A stretch of DNA of 64,000 nt from Candidatus Gastranaerophilales bacterium HUM_9 (lineage in GTDB: Bacteria; Cyanobacteriota; Vampirovibrionia; Gastranaerophilales; Gastranaerophilaceae). A model generated the notes under the pieces. It saw only the letters and a list, made by a program, of their open reading frames with translations, made no database searches and was not told where the DNA came from. The stretch spans positions 186,001 through 250,000 of the forward strand of contig DABG01000009.1 of the NCBI GenBank assembly GCA_002103075.1. Direction: 5' to 3'. The translations under genes and the position numbers were made by a program. Positions 16,402 through 24,368 of this stretch are shown one piece after another. How positions within the stretch are numbered: position 1 is the stretch's first letter; the number at the start of each line of letters is the position of its first letter.

Positions 16402-17037
16402 TTAGTAATCGTTTCTGCCTTTAGTTTTTAAATACTCTCTGATTTGAACCAAAGCCCCTTGAATAATTCTTGTAATTCTAGAAGGTGAAAGCCCAATCAT
16501 AGTAGCGATGTCTTTTGCTTGCATGTTTCTATAGAATCTATATTCAACAACAGTTCTTTCTTTTTGAGGTAAATTTGCAATAGCTTCCTTTATCAAACGA
16601 CTCATTTCCACAATTTCTGCTTTTTCATCAGGCAAAGCATGTGGGTCTTTAATAAAATCGAATGGCGAATCGTTATCAGAAGCGGCAGCAGCTAAACTAT
16701 CGATGGATAAAATAGATTCATAAACAGCTTCTTTAACCTTGTTTGGATTATCTGGATCTTCATCATCGTTTTCTGGCTTATGTTTTAATGAATACCATTT
16801 GTAACGATGTCTAAGCTCGTTTCTAATAGCCCATTTAACAGCAGTACCCATATAAGAGTCGTTGTATTTTGCAAGTTGTTCTTCTGTTTTATCTTTAATC
16901 ATTGCTTGCACAGCAATAATGCCAATACTGACCAACTCCTCGTACTCTATCATGTGATTGGGTACTCTGCGTTGTTCAATCTTTGCCACTCTCTGTACTA
17001 TGCTTACATATTGTTTTAAACGAGTTTTGTTATCCAT
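16402..17037 (-). CDS. Sigma-70 family factor, FliA-like
   Basis: 211 residues. Region 2 contains EYEELVSIGIIAVQAMIKDK and the VKWAIRNELRHRYKW promoter-melting segment. Region 4 contains LPQKERTVVEYRFYRNMQAKDIATMIGLSPSRITRIIQ. It lacks region 1.1. Together with its place 34 bp downstream of flhB on the same strand, this fits a flagellar/FliA-type (sigma-28) factor, though an Asp/Glu-rich linker (about 85-130) replaces the usual region 3. Other group-3 roles are possible. Confidence 0.8.
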   Translation of the reverse strand: MDNKTRLKQYVSIVQRVAKIEQRRVPNHMIEYEELVSIGIIAVQAMIKDKTEEQLAKYNDSYMGTAVKWAIRNELRHRYKWYSLKHKPENDDEDPDNPNKVKEAVYESILSIDSLAAAASDNDSPFDFIKDPHALPDEKAEIVEMSRLIKEAIANLPQKERTVVEYRFYRNMQAKDIATMIGLSPSRITRIIQGALVQIREYLKTKGRNDY

Positions 17038-17071
17038 CGAATCATACTCAATAATACAAATTTATAATACC

Positions 17072-18133
17072 TTACTTTTGTTTATTTTTCAAGTTGTAAA
17101 CAAAAAGTAGTATTTCAGCAACAGCTTTAAATAATTCAGGAGGTATCTGTTGCCCTATTTCTACCATTCTATATAGTGCCCTCGCTACAGGTGCGTTATC
17201 AACAACAGGAACATTGTTTTCTTCTGCAATCCTAATAATTTCTTTTGCAATCAACTCAGCACCCTTAACCAATAAAGTTGGTGACATCATTGTTTGTGCA
17301 TCATATTTCAAAGCGCACGCAACGTGGGTAGGGTTTCTTACTACAAAATCTGCTTCAGCAACTGAGTCCATAGCTCCTCTTTGTAACATCTGCATACGTC
17401 TTTGTCTTAAGGCTGATTTTACATGAGGGTCACCTTCTGAGTTTTTATATTCGTCTTTGATTTCTTTAAAAGACATTTTTTGGTCTTTCATAAACTTCCA
17501 TCTTGTTACACCATAATCTGCAACGGCAATTATAAAAAACGCCAAACAAGCTTTATATATAAAGTCTTTTATTAAAGACCCAAACTCATTCATTACTGCA
17601 AAGTTATTATCAATCGCTGCGAGCATCAAAATACCTTTTAAATGTGCAGAGTAAACAACCCAACCAATCAAGCCTAAAATACAAACTTTCAAAATGTTCT
17701 TAAACAACTCAAACACTGTTTTTACAGTAAACAAGTTCTTAAAATATTTTGTAGGGTTCAATTTATCAAGTTTAGGTATCAAAGGTGCAATCGCAACTAA
17801 TGGACCAACCTGTATAAAATCAGCCAACGCAGCAATTCCAGCTGCTACAACCAACGTCAAACCAATAATAACAAGACAAGGAACTAATGCACTTGTCAAA
17901 ATATAAACGTAACCAATAGAATCGACATGCTGATTAGGTATCTGTGAATACAGGTTCTTAAACAACCCGCAAATTAAGTCCCAAGTGATTGGAGCCATCA
18001 ACAAAATAAACGTAAATACAACCAACATAGAAATAGCGGTTGAAACGTCTTTTGACTTTACAACTTGACCTTCTTTTCTTGCTCTTTGTAGTTTTTGGGG
18101 GGTCGCATCAAACTGCTTATCTTCATCACCCAT
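17072..18133 (-). CDS. flhB: Flagellar export-gate protein FlhB
   Basis: 353 residues. The cytoplasmic start (DATPQKLQRARKEGQVVKSKD) is followed by four membrane segments and a C-terminal cytoplasmic domain with the autocleavage motif NPTH (about 265-268) inside FVVRNPTHVACALKYD. The protein is a flagellar/type III secretion substrate-switch component. All landmark residues are kept. No other flagellar gene lies here; the apparent partner is the sigma factor downstream. Homologous injectisome proteins (SctU) share the motif, so a non-flagellar export role cannot be excluded. Confidence 0.93.
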   Translation of the reverse strand: MGDEDKQFDATPQKLQRARKEGQVVKSKDVSTAISMLVVFTFILLMAPITWDLICGLFKNLYSQIPNQHVDSIGYVYILTSALVPCLVIIGLTLVVAAGIAALADFIQVGPLVAIAPLIPKLDKLNPTKYFKNLFTVKTVFELFKNILKVCILGLIGWVVYSAHLKGILMLAAIDNNFAVMNEFGSLIKDFIYKACLAFFIIAVADYGVTRWKFMKDQKMSFKEIKDEYKNSEGDPHVKSALRQRRMQMLQRGAMDSVAEADFVVRNPTHVACALKYDAQTMMSPTLLVKGAELIAKEIIRIAEENNVPVVDNAPVARALYRMVEIGQQIPPELFKAVAEILLFVYNLKNKQK

Positions 18134-18197
18134 TTGTAATAGCCTTTCACTTTGTTATTACATAATATCATGGATTTTATTTTAATAGAACAGGTTA

Positions 18198-19511
18198 TCA
18201 AAGATTTTCAAAGATTTGCAAAAATTCTGGAAAAGATATATCTACCCATTCAAATCCTTTTATCAAAATTTCTTTCTCACACAAAAGCCCTGCAACATAA
18301 TATGTCATCGCTAATCTGTGGTCGTGAAAAGTTTCAAGTTCTGCATCACCTTTTAGTTTTGTGCCACCATAAACTATAAATCCATCAGGTTTTTCGTCAA
18401 TATTAGCACCGATAGAAATTAGTCCATTAACAATCGTAGAAATTCTATCAGACTCTTTTTTTCTTAAATCTTCTGCATTCTTAACAACCGTTTCACCTTC
18501 TGCTTGAGTTGCTAATAATGCGATTACAGGTAATTCATCAATCAATCTAGGTATATCGCTACCAGATATTTCGCAACCAACGAGCTTTGAATATCTTACT
18601 CTAATATCTCCGACAAGTTCACCAGAAACCTCTGATTGAGAAAGTATCTCAATATCACCTTGCATACGTTTTACAACATCAAGAATACCTGTTCTAGTAG
18701 GGTTTAAGCCTACATTCTTAATTATTATATCTGAATTTGGAACAATTAAACCTGCAACGATAAAAAATGCCGCAGAAGAAATATCACCTGCAACATCTAT
18801 CTCTACAGGATTTAAAACAGATTTTTCGACAGTCACTGCAGTACCATCTATGCCTGCTAATTCCTCTTTATTTGCCCAAGTTCCAGTCGTAATATTTGCT
18901 CCCATATACTTTAACAACAATTCTGTATGGTTTCTTGATAAATATGGTTCAACCACAGAGGTTTTACCTTCTGCATTTAACCCTGCTAGCAAAACGCAAG
19001 ATTTTACTTGTGCTGATGCAATCGGAGATTTATAAGTAATCCCGTTTAATTTTGTACCGAAAATTTTCAAAGGAGCTTTATAATCCACCGATTCAATTTG
19101 TCCACCCATCATTTCTAAGGGTGTAATAACCCTTTTCATAGGACGTTTTGATAAACTCTCATCACCAAATAAAATGCTATCAAAATTTTGTCCTGTCAAA
19201 ATTCCTGAACACAGCCTCATAGTCGTTCCTGAATTTCCACAATTCAAAGGTGACGTTGGTTTTATCAAAGTTCCATTTGATGTGATTTTTAGGACTCGTT
19301 CATCTAAAAACTCAATTTTTGCACCTAAATTTTCAAACAAAGATTTTGTTGATAAACAATCAGCTCCAAGTGAAAAATTTTTAATAATAGAAGTCCCTTT
19401 TGCTAAAGAGCTAAACATTACAGCTCTATGGGAAATAGATTTGTCTGCTGGTATTGTAAACTCACCATTTAATCCTGTTTTAGCTTTATCTTTTGAAACT
19501 TTTATATCCAT
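18198..19511 (-). CDS. aroA: 3-phosphoshikimate 1-carboxyvinyltransferase (EPSP synthase)
   Basis: A 437-residue two-domain enzyme of the shikimate pathway joining PEP to shikimate-3-phosphate. DKSISHRAVM near residue 23, GNSGTTMRL near 92, LSKRPMKRV near 120 and DHRLAMTYY near 398 are all present. Its start overlaps the stop of the upstream 125-residue gene (TAATG), so both are translated from one message. Confidence 0.96.
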   Translation of the reverse strand: MDIKVSKDKAKTGLNGEFTIPADKSISHRAVMFSSLAKGTSIIKNFSLGADCLSTKSLFENLGAKIEFLDERVLKITSNGTLIKPTSPLNCGNSGTTMRLCSGILTGQNFDSILFGDESLSKRPMKRVITPLEMMGGQIESVDYKAPLKIFGTKLNGITYKSPIASAQVKSCVLLAGLNAEGKTSVVEPYLSRNHTELLLKYMGANITTGTWANKEELAGIDGTAVTVEKSVLNPVEIDVAGDISSAAFFIVAGLIVPNSDIIIKNVGLNPTRTGILDVVKRMQGDIEILSQSEVSGELVGDIRVRYSKLVGCEISGSDIPRLIDELPVIALLATQAEGETVVKNAEDLRKKESDRISTIVNGLISIGANIDEKPDGFIVYGGTKLKGDAELETFHDHRLAMTYYVAGLLCEKEILIKGFEWVDISFPEFLQIFENL

Positions 19512-19888
19512 TAATTTACTAATCTTTCTGTTTCATTAAACATTACCATATAAAAATCTGGTGGAGTCATGTGTGGATTGTTCTTCATAAACTTTTTAAC
19601 ATTAAAATCATTTATATATTTATCAAGTTTTTTTAATATCTTTTCACTATCAGCATTAGCTCTTTTTAATTTATTAATATATTCAACAGCCATTGAATAA
19701 ACTTCCTCTTCTGATAGTTCAGGTTTTCCACCGATTTTTACTTCATCTGTTTCTTCTTGTTCAAGATATTTTTTCTCTTTTTTCTTTTGCTGTTCTTCCT
19801 TATTTTGCTTACCTTCATCACTAGAAGCAGAGTTTTCTATTTTAGCCTGCTCTGCGTTTCTCATAAAGTTGTTAATAAAGTTAAACAT
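19511..19888 (-). CDS. Small charged protein of unknown function upstream of aroA
   Basis: 125 residues: a short hydrophobic-aromatic start (MFNFINNFM), a highly charged Glu/Lys linker (about 14-45) and a helical C-terminal part (SEEEVYSMAVEYINKLKRAN...NPHMTPPDFYMVMFNETERLV). No family recognised. GGAGA before the ATG and TAATG coupling to aroA support it as a real gene. Confidence 0.7.
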   Translation of the reverse strand: MFNFINNFMRNAEQAKIENSASSDEGKQNKEEQQKKKEKKYLEQEETDEVKIGGKPELSEEEVYSMAVEYINKLKRANADSEKILKKLDKYINDFNVKKFMKNNPHMTPPDFYMVMFNETERLVN

Positions 19889-19970
19889 TTTATATCTCCA
19901 AGATGTATATTAGATTATACGAATTTTTTGAAGATTAATCAACCCAGAGGGTGTGAGAAGAATTATAGTA

Positions 19971-20075
19971 AATCAATAATTTTGCATGTTCAAGGGGATC
20001 CTGAAATGAATTCAGGATGACGCCAAAACCAATATAATTCGTCATTCCGAACTCGTTTCGGAATCCCTGCGAACT
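19971..20075. repeat. Dispersed intergenic repeat, variant copy
   Basis: AAGGGGATCCTGAAATGAATTCAGGATGACG followed by CGTCATTCCGAACTCGTTTCGGAATCCCTGCG. It shares the GGGGATCC start and GGAATCCCTGC end with the main family, but the inner hairpins are CCTGAA..TTCAGG and TTCCGAA..TTTCGGAA. Confidence 0.75.
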
Positions 20076-20089
20076 TACACAAAATAAAA

Positions 20090-20114
20090 AAGCGTTCTTG
20101 AGAACTGAACGCTT
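20090..20114 (-). terminator. Terminator of the Gln-rich protein gene
   Basis: AAGCGTTC / GAACGCTT stem with U-rich sequence after it on the minus strand, about 50 bp beyond the stop. Confidence 0.7.
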
Positions 20115-20162
20115 GAAATTATAGGGAAAATTAACGATAGACTAATTTTTGGCTACATTAAA

Positions 20163-20669
20163 TTATAATGCTAAGCCAAGTTTTAACTTGTTTTGAAGTG
20201 CGATGATTTCACTACTCAATTCAAAAGGTTTTGCTTGTTGTACTTGTTGATTAGCACTTCCAGCAAACGCTTGTGTTTGATCATCTGGCACTTGTTTGTT
20301 TTGAACACCGTTTTGTGCTTCCAAACCTTGTGGTTGTTGAATTTGTTGAGTTGGTTGTAAGCCATCAACTTGTTGCATTTGTCCTGCTGGTTGAATTGTT
20401 GCAGGCATTGAATTCAAACCTTGTACAAATTGTGAAATATCTGTAACTTGTACGTGTTGTGATGCTGCTTCAGCTTGTACACGTTCTGTCATTTGTTGTT
20501 GTAATTCAGCTACTTTTTGATTGATTTTGTTTTGTGCTTGAGTTTCTGTTCTTACTGAATTCTCATCAATTCCTAAAGCCTTTAATTTATTCAATGTTTC
20601 TGGTTTGATAGCGTCTGATTGACAACCATAATTGAAATTATTTAAACCGCCTATAGAATTGACTGACAT
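20163..20669 (-). CDS. Gln-rich low-complexity protein of unknown function
   Basis: 168 residues, no signal peptide. It begins MSVNSIGGLNNFNYG, then a helical part (about 22-70), then a Gln/Pro-rich disordered stretch (about 85-145), and a final amphipathic helix (FELSSEIIALQNKLKLGLAL). AGGGGT precedes the ATG. It belongs by style to the group of N-terminally unstructured proteins in this window (see findings). Function unknown. Confidence 0.75.
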   Translation of the reverse strand: MSVNSIGGLNNFNYGCQSDAIKPETLNKLKALGIDENSVRTETQAQNKINQKVAELQQQMTERVQAEAASQHVQVTDISQFVQGLNSMPATIQPAGQMQQVDGLQPTQQIQQPQGLEAQNGVQNKQVPDDQTQAFAGSANQQVQQAKPFELSSEIIALQNKLKLGLAL

Positions 20670-20776
20670 AACGTACCCCTGATTGATTTTTTCAACTCTC
20701 TAATTAACGACATTTTTTTATCAATCTTTAGGGTTTTATTTTAATTCGTTACATTTATTTACAATCGATTGTTTAT

Positions 20777-21031
20777 TTAATATCCAAAAATTTCATCAAG
20801 TTCTTTACCTAGTTGTAGATTTATTTTAGACAAAACTTCAATCATTTTTTCATCTTTTTCAAAATAAGCTTTATTAAATTCTATTTGTAAAAATTCGCCT
20901 CGATTCATAATATCATTCAATTTTGTTCGTTTATCTATAGGAAGGTTTTCAAAAATCCGTAAATCTTCTTTTTGGAATTGGTCGTAGCGTTCTTCTAAAA
21001 TAGACATCAATTCCCTTTCTGTCTTTTTCAT
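20777..21031 (-). CDS. Small helical protein of unknown function
   Basis: 84 residues counted from the ATG at 21031, chosen because AAAGGAAC lies 4 nt before it. An in-frame ATG at 21073 lacks a site. The protein is highly charged and almost all helix (KKTERELMSILEERYDQFQKEDLRIFENLPIDKR). No family recognised. Confidence 0.65.
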   Translation of the reverse strand: MKKTERELMSILEERYDQFQKEDLRIFENLPIDKRTKLNDIMNRGEFLQIEFNKAYFEKDEKMIEVLSKINLQLGKELDEIFGY

Positions 21032-21143
21032 TTTGTTCCTTTCTCTCTTTCTTTTATTATAAATAATAAACACTTATTAAGTGATATTCTACTACTAAAT
21101 TTAAAATTTATTCAACATTTTTATATAACTTTAAACAAAAAAT

Positions 21144-21176
21144 AACAGACTATTACTATAAAAAGCAATAGCCTGT
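21144..21176 (-). terminator. Terminator of the NfnA-like gene
   Basis: AACAGGCTATTGCT / AGTAATAGTCTGTT stem on the minus strand with a G-T pair, followed by ATTTTTTG; 25 bp after the stop. Confidence 0.8.
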
Positions 21177-21201
21177 TTTTCTATATTTTTATAAAGTGAA
21201 A

Positions 21202-22035
21202 TTAGCCTTGTTTTAAAAGGTTACAGTTTTCACTACGTTTTCTTTCTTCGTCTTTATATATTCTTGTTCTGTTGATAACTTCATCAAAATCAATCTGATG
21301 AGCATCAAAATCAGGCCCGTCAACACAAGCAAACTTAGTTTCGCCACCAACAGTCAATCTACAAGCTCCACACATGCCTGTACCGTCAACCATAATAGGA
21401 TTCATAGATGCTTCTGTTTTTATACCTGTACCTCTAGTCATCTCTGCAACAGCTCTCATCATTGGCATAGGACCAACAGCGATTGCATAATCAACTTTTT
21501 CTCTGTCCATAATTTCTTTTAATACAGTTGTACCAAACCCTTTGATGCCTAAAGAACCGTCATCAGTTGTAACGTATAACTCTGTACAAGCATTTTTCAT
21601 TTTATCTTGCCAGAAGATTAAATCTTTTGTTCTTGCTCCCATAATCATATAGACTTTGTTACCAGCATCTTTAAACGCTTTTGCAATCAAATAACAAGGA
21701 GCGGCTCCGTATCCACCTGCTATACAAACAACAGTACCGTATTTTTCTATATGGGTCGGTTTTCCTAATGGACCAACTAAATCAACTAATTCATCACCAA
21801 CTTCAAGTTCTGCTAATTTCTTTGTAGTATAACCAACAGCCATAAATACAATAGTTAATTCGCCTTTTTCTTTGTCAACATCAGCGATAGTCAAAGGAAC
21901 TCGTTCTCCGTTTTCTTCAGCTCTAAAGATTATAAACTGACCTGCTTTTGCGTTTCTTACTACATAAGGTGCCTCTATTGTTATTTCGTATTGGTTAGGA
22001 CACAACTCTTTTTTTGATAAAATTTTATAAGCCAC
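21202..22035 (-). CDS. NfnA/SudB-type FAD-NAD(P)-binding oxidoreductase subunit
   Basis: About 277 residues. The FAD-binding domain (about 1-95, RVPLTIADVD), NAD(P)-binding domain (about 100-215, VVCIAGGYGAAPC) and a C-terminal [2Fe-2S] site (DGTGMCGACRLTVGGETKFACVDGPDFDAHQIDF) match the small subunit of NADH-dependent ferredoxin:NADP oxidoreductase or sulfide dehydrogenase. I place the start at the GTG at 22035, because AGAGGTGA lies 5 nt before it and overlaps the earlier GTG at 22044. The GltD-like partner (NfnB) that normally follows is missing from this locus. Confidence 0.88.
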   Translation of the reverse strand: MAYKILSKKELCPNQYEITIEAPYVVRNAKAGQFIIFRAEENGERVPLTIADVDKEKGELTIVFMAVGYTTKKLAELEVGDELVDLVGPLGKPTHIEKYGTVVCIAGGYGAAPCYLIAKAFKDAGNKVYMIMGARTKDLIFWQDKMKNACTELYVTTDDGSLGIKGFGTTVLKEIMDREKVDYAIAVGPMPMMRAVAEMTRGTGIKTEASMNPIMVDGTGMCGACRLTVGGETKFACVDGPDFDAHQIDFDEVINRTRIYKDEERKRSENCNLLKQG

Positions 22036-22084
22036 TGAACTCACCTCTAATTATTTTTCAACACTGCTATTTTATCATTAAAAA

Positions 22085-22110
22085 ACGGCAGGTGCAAATG
22101 CACCTGCCGT
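22085..22110 (-). terminator. Terminator of the ferritin-like gene
   Basis: ACGGCAGGTGCA / TGCACCTGCCGT perfect 12-bp stem, 15 bp after the stop, followed by T-rich minus-strand sequence. Confidence 0.9.
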
Positions 22111-22124
22111 CATATAATTTAAAT

Positions 22125-23420
22125 CTAGAACTCAAATTCTTTAGAAGCCATTTCTTTGTACTCCTCTTGAGTTACACTATCACATGCCAGAGCTTTTTGC
22201 TCAAGTCCTCGTTTCATAAGTTTTGGAATATCCTTCATAAGTTTTTCATCAGCTAAAACAATATCACGGTTTTTAGCTTCTTTTATTAATTTGATAGTTC
22301 TTTCGGTAGGAGAACCATCTTCATTTAATGTTTTTTGAACCTCATAACTTGCCCAATCATTTGGTAGTTCATCAATTTTTAAATAATCTTTGTCTACCCC
22401 GATACGTTTATCAATTTCGTTTTCAAGGATATTTTTAACATATTCTTTTTGTGATTCGAAATGACAAGGTAAAATTATTTCGTTACCAATAACTTCTTCT
22501 GGGTCACGTTTTTCGTGGGTTTTAAATAGTTTAACAGCTTCGTGTAAATGTCCTAATTCTTGTTCTAAGAAAAGTTCCCAAACAGGTTTTATCATATCGT
22601 CTAATTCATCTTGATAACAATTATAATAGTTACAAACTTCTGTAAACTCATGTAAAAGTAGTTTTTCGTAAAAAGATTCTGTTGGGTCAATCAGTGATTC
22701 ATACATATTAACGTGTTCTTCTTCAACGTCTTTTATTTCTGCATAAGTTTCTCTTAAGGTATGGTTACCATAATTCATACCGTGTTCTGCGTAATAGTTA
22801 TGGGTTTGTTGCTCTCCTGATACAAGGGTTAAAATATTAACTTTGGTTTGAGGTGATGCAGTATTTTTGTCATACGGTTTTCTCAATCTCAAAACATTAC
22901 AGTTATGATGTTGTTGAGTTGGTCTACTAATCATTATATCCGTTTGATGTTGAACAATGTCATCAGGATTAATTCCGTGCATCATATATGCCCATTGGCT
23001 ATATCTGTATAAATGATCAAAATCTTCTAATAATCCGAAATCAAAAGTTTCACGTACATAATCATCAGGTTCATTTTGTGCTAACCAAGCAGTCAAATCT
23101 ACAGCTACTTGTTCATACCCAAGTGTTGTTTCAAGTACTGATTGATCGGCTGGTGACATCCAATTTATTGTAGATTGTTGTTGATCCTCTGTTTTCTTTG
23201 TCATAGCTAAGAACTTTTTTGTTTCTTCATCTTGACAGCATCTAGAAAAACAATGTTTAAAATTCCAAGCCTCAATTTCAATACCGTTCATTAAGATTTG
23301 ACGGGTTCTAGTGTAACAATTAACATCGTATTTATTGAATTTTCTTTTTGCTATATCGTGCCAGTTTCTCAACTGTTTATCTATAGGAATACCTTTTTCT
23401 TTTAATGGATTAAATGTCAT
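22125..23420 (-). CDS. Large protein with ferritin-like di-iron motifs
   Basis: 431 residues, soluble, rich in His and Glu. The centre (about 225-310) contains EEEHVNMYESL and LEQELGHLHEAVKLF, spaced ExxH helices of the ferritin-like fold. A Cys-rich segment (NFKHCFSRCCQ, about 54-64) lies near the N-terminus. I recall similar proteins annotated only as hypothetical in anaerobes; the name is therefore tentative. AAAGGAG precedes the ATG. Single gene with a strong terminator. Confidence 0.65.
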   Translation of the reverse strand: MTFNPLKEKGIPIDKQLRNWHDIAKRKFNKYDVNCYTRTRQILMNGIEIEAWNFKHCFSRCCQDEETKKFLAMTKKTEDQQQSTINWMSPADQSVLETTLGYEQVAVDLTAWLAQNEPDDYVRETFDFGLLEDFDHLYRYSQWAYMMHGINPDDIVQHQTDIMISRPTQQHHNCNVLRLRKPYDKNTASPQTKVNILTLVSGEQQTHNYYAEHGMNYGNHTLRETYAEIKDVEEEHVNMYESLIDPTESFYEKLLLHEFTEVCNYYNCYQDELDDMIKPVWELFLEQELGHLHEAVKLFKTHEKRDPEEVIGNEIILPCHFESQKEYVKNILENEIDKRIGVDKDYLKIDELPNDWASYEVQKTLNEDGSPTERTIKLIKEAKNRDIVLADEKLMKDIPKLMKRGLEQKALACDSVTQEEYKEMASKEFEF

Positions 23421-23530
23421 AATAAACTCCTTTTTTGTCTACAAAAGAAGTTTAATAAAAACAAAATTTTAAATAATCCGACAAGGTGGCTAGGTAAGAA
23501 AGAGAGATTAAAGGTATATAGTAATTCACT

Positions 23531-24277
23531 TTAAAACCTGTTAATAATTTTTAAATATTCTTTTTGTGATTCTAAAACCATTTCAGAAATAAAATTAACA
23601 AACGGTATCATATTATTATTTAATTGTGCTTCTTGTAATGCACAAATATAATCATTTCTTACAACAGGAGGTATCGATACAATATTATATCCTGCTTGAA
23701 GTAACGCTAAATTCATTAATAATCTCGCACATCTACCATTACCATCGACAAAAGGATGAATACTAACCAATCTTTCATGAATCCACGTTGCAAATTCTAC
23801 TGGGTGTAATTTAGATTTTTTATCGGGAATAGATAGAACAAATTGTTTCATCAAATTAGGAACTTCATTGAATGTTGGTAATTCAAATTCACTTCCGGTT
23901 ATAATAACATTACAATTTCTATATTTACCAGCTTTTTCGTCATCTATTTTTTTATAAAGCATTTTATGAATATTTAAAATATCCAATTCAGTTATATCTA
24001 ATTTCTTGGATAAATCAAATAATAAATCGTATGCACAAGCTCCACCAAGTGTTTCCAGATGGTCTTTAACGGGTTTACCACCAATAGTTATACCGTCTTC
24101 TATAACAATTTTAGTTTCACTTAAAGAAAGAGTATTCCCTTCAATAGCATTTGAACTGTACGTAAAACTTATTTTAAAATATTCTTTAATTTGTCTTAGT
24201 GCGTCCTCTGATAAAGGTCTATGACTATTGATTTTATCTTTATACTCATCATTAAGTTGGAAACAATTATTATACAT
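23531..24277 (-). CDS. Fic family AMP-transferase-like protein
   Basis: 248 residues. The catalytic loop HPFVDGNGRCAR (174-185) is complete. The inhibitory helix SSNAIEG (41-47, S/T-x-x-x-E-G/N) is at the N-terminus, so this is a class II self-inhibited Fic protein. These usually transfer AMP to a Thr, Ser or Tyr of a target protein. No antitoxin gene is adjacent, consistent with built-in inhibition. AAAGGA precedes the ATG. Target unknown. Confidence 0.93.
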   Translation of the reverse strand: MYNNCFQLNDEYKDKINSHRPLSEDALRQIKEYFKISFTYSSNAIEGNTLSLSETKIVIEDGITIGGKPVKDHLETLGGACAYDLLFDLSKKLDITELDILNIHKMLYKKIDDEKAGKYRNCNVIITGSEFELPTFNEVPNLMKQFVLSIPDKKSKLHPVEFATWIHERLVSIHPFVDGNGRCARLLMNLALLQAGYNIVSIPPVVRNDYICALQEAQLNNNMIPFVNFISEMVLESQKEYLKIINRF

Positions 24278-24368
24278 ACTTTTATCCTTTTTTATATAAT
24301 ATCATAGGATAAAAAAAGAGTAAAACTTTCAGATAAAAAAACAATCTAAAATACAAATTACTTAATAA

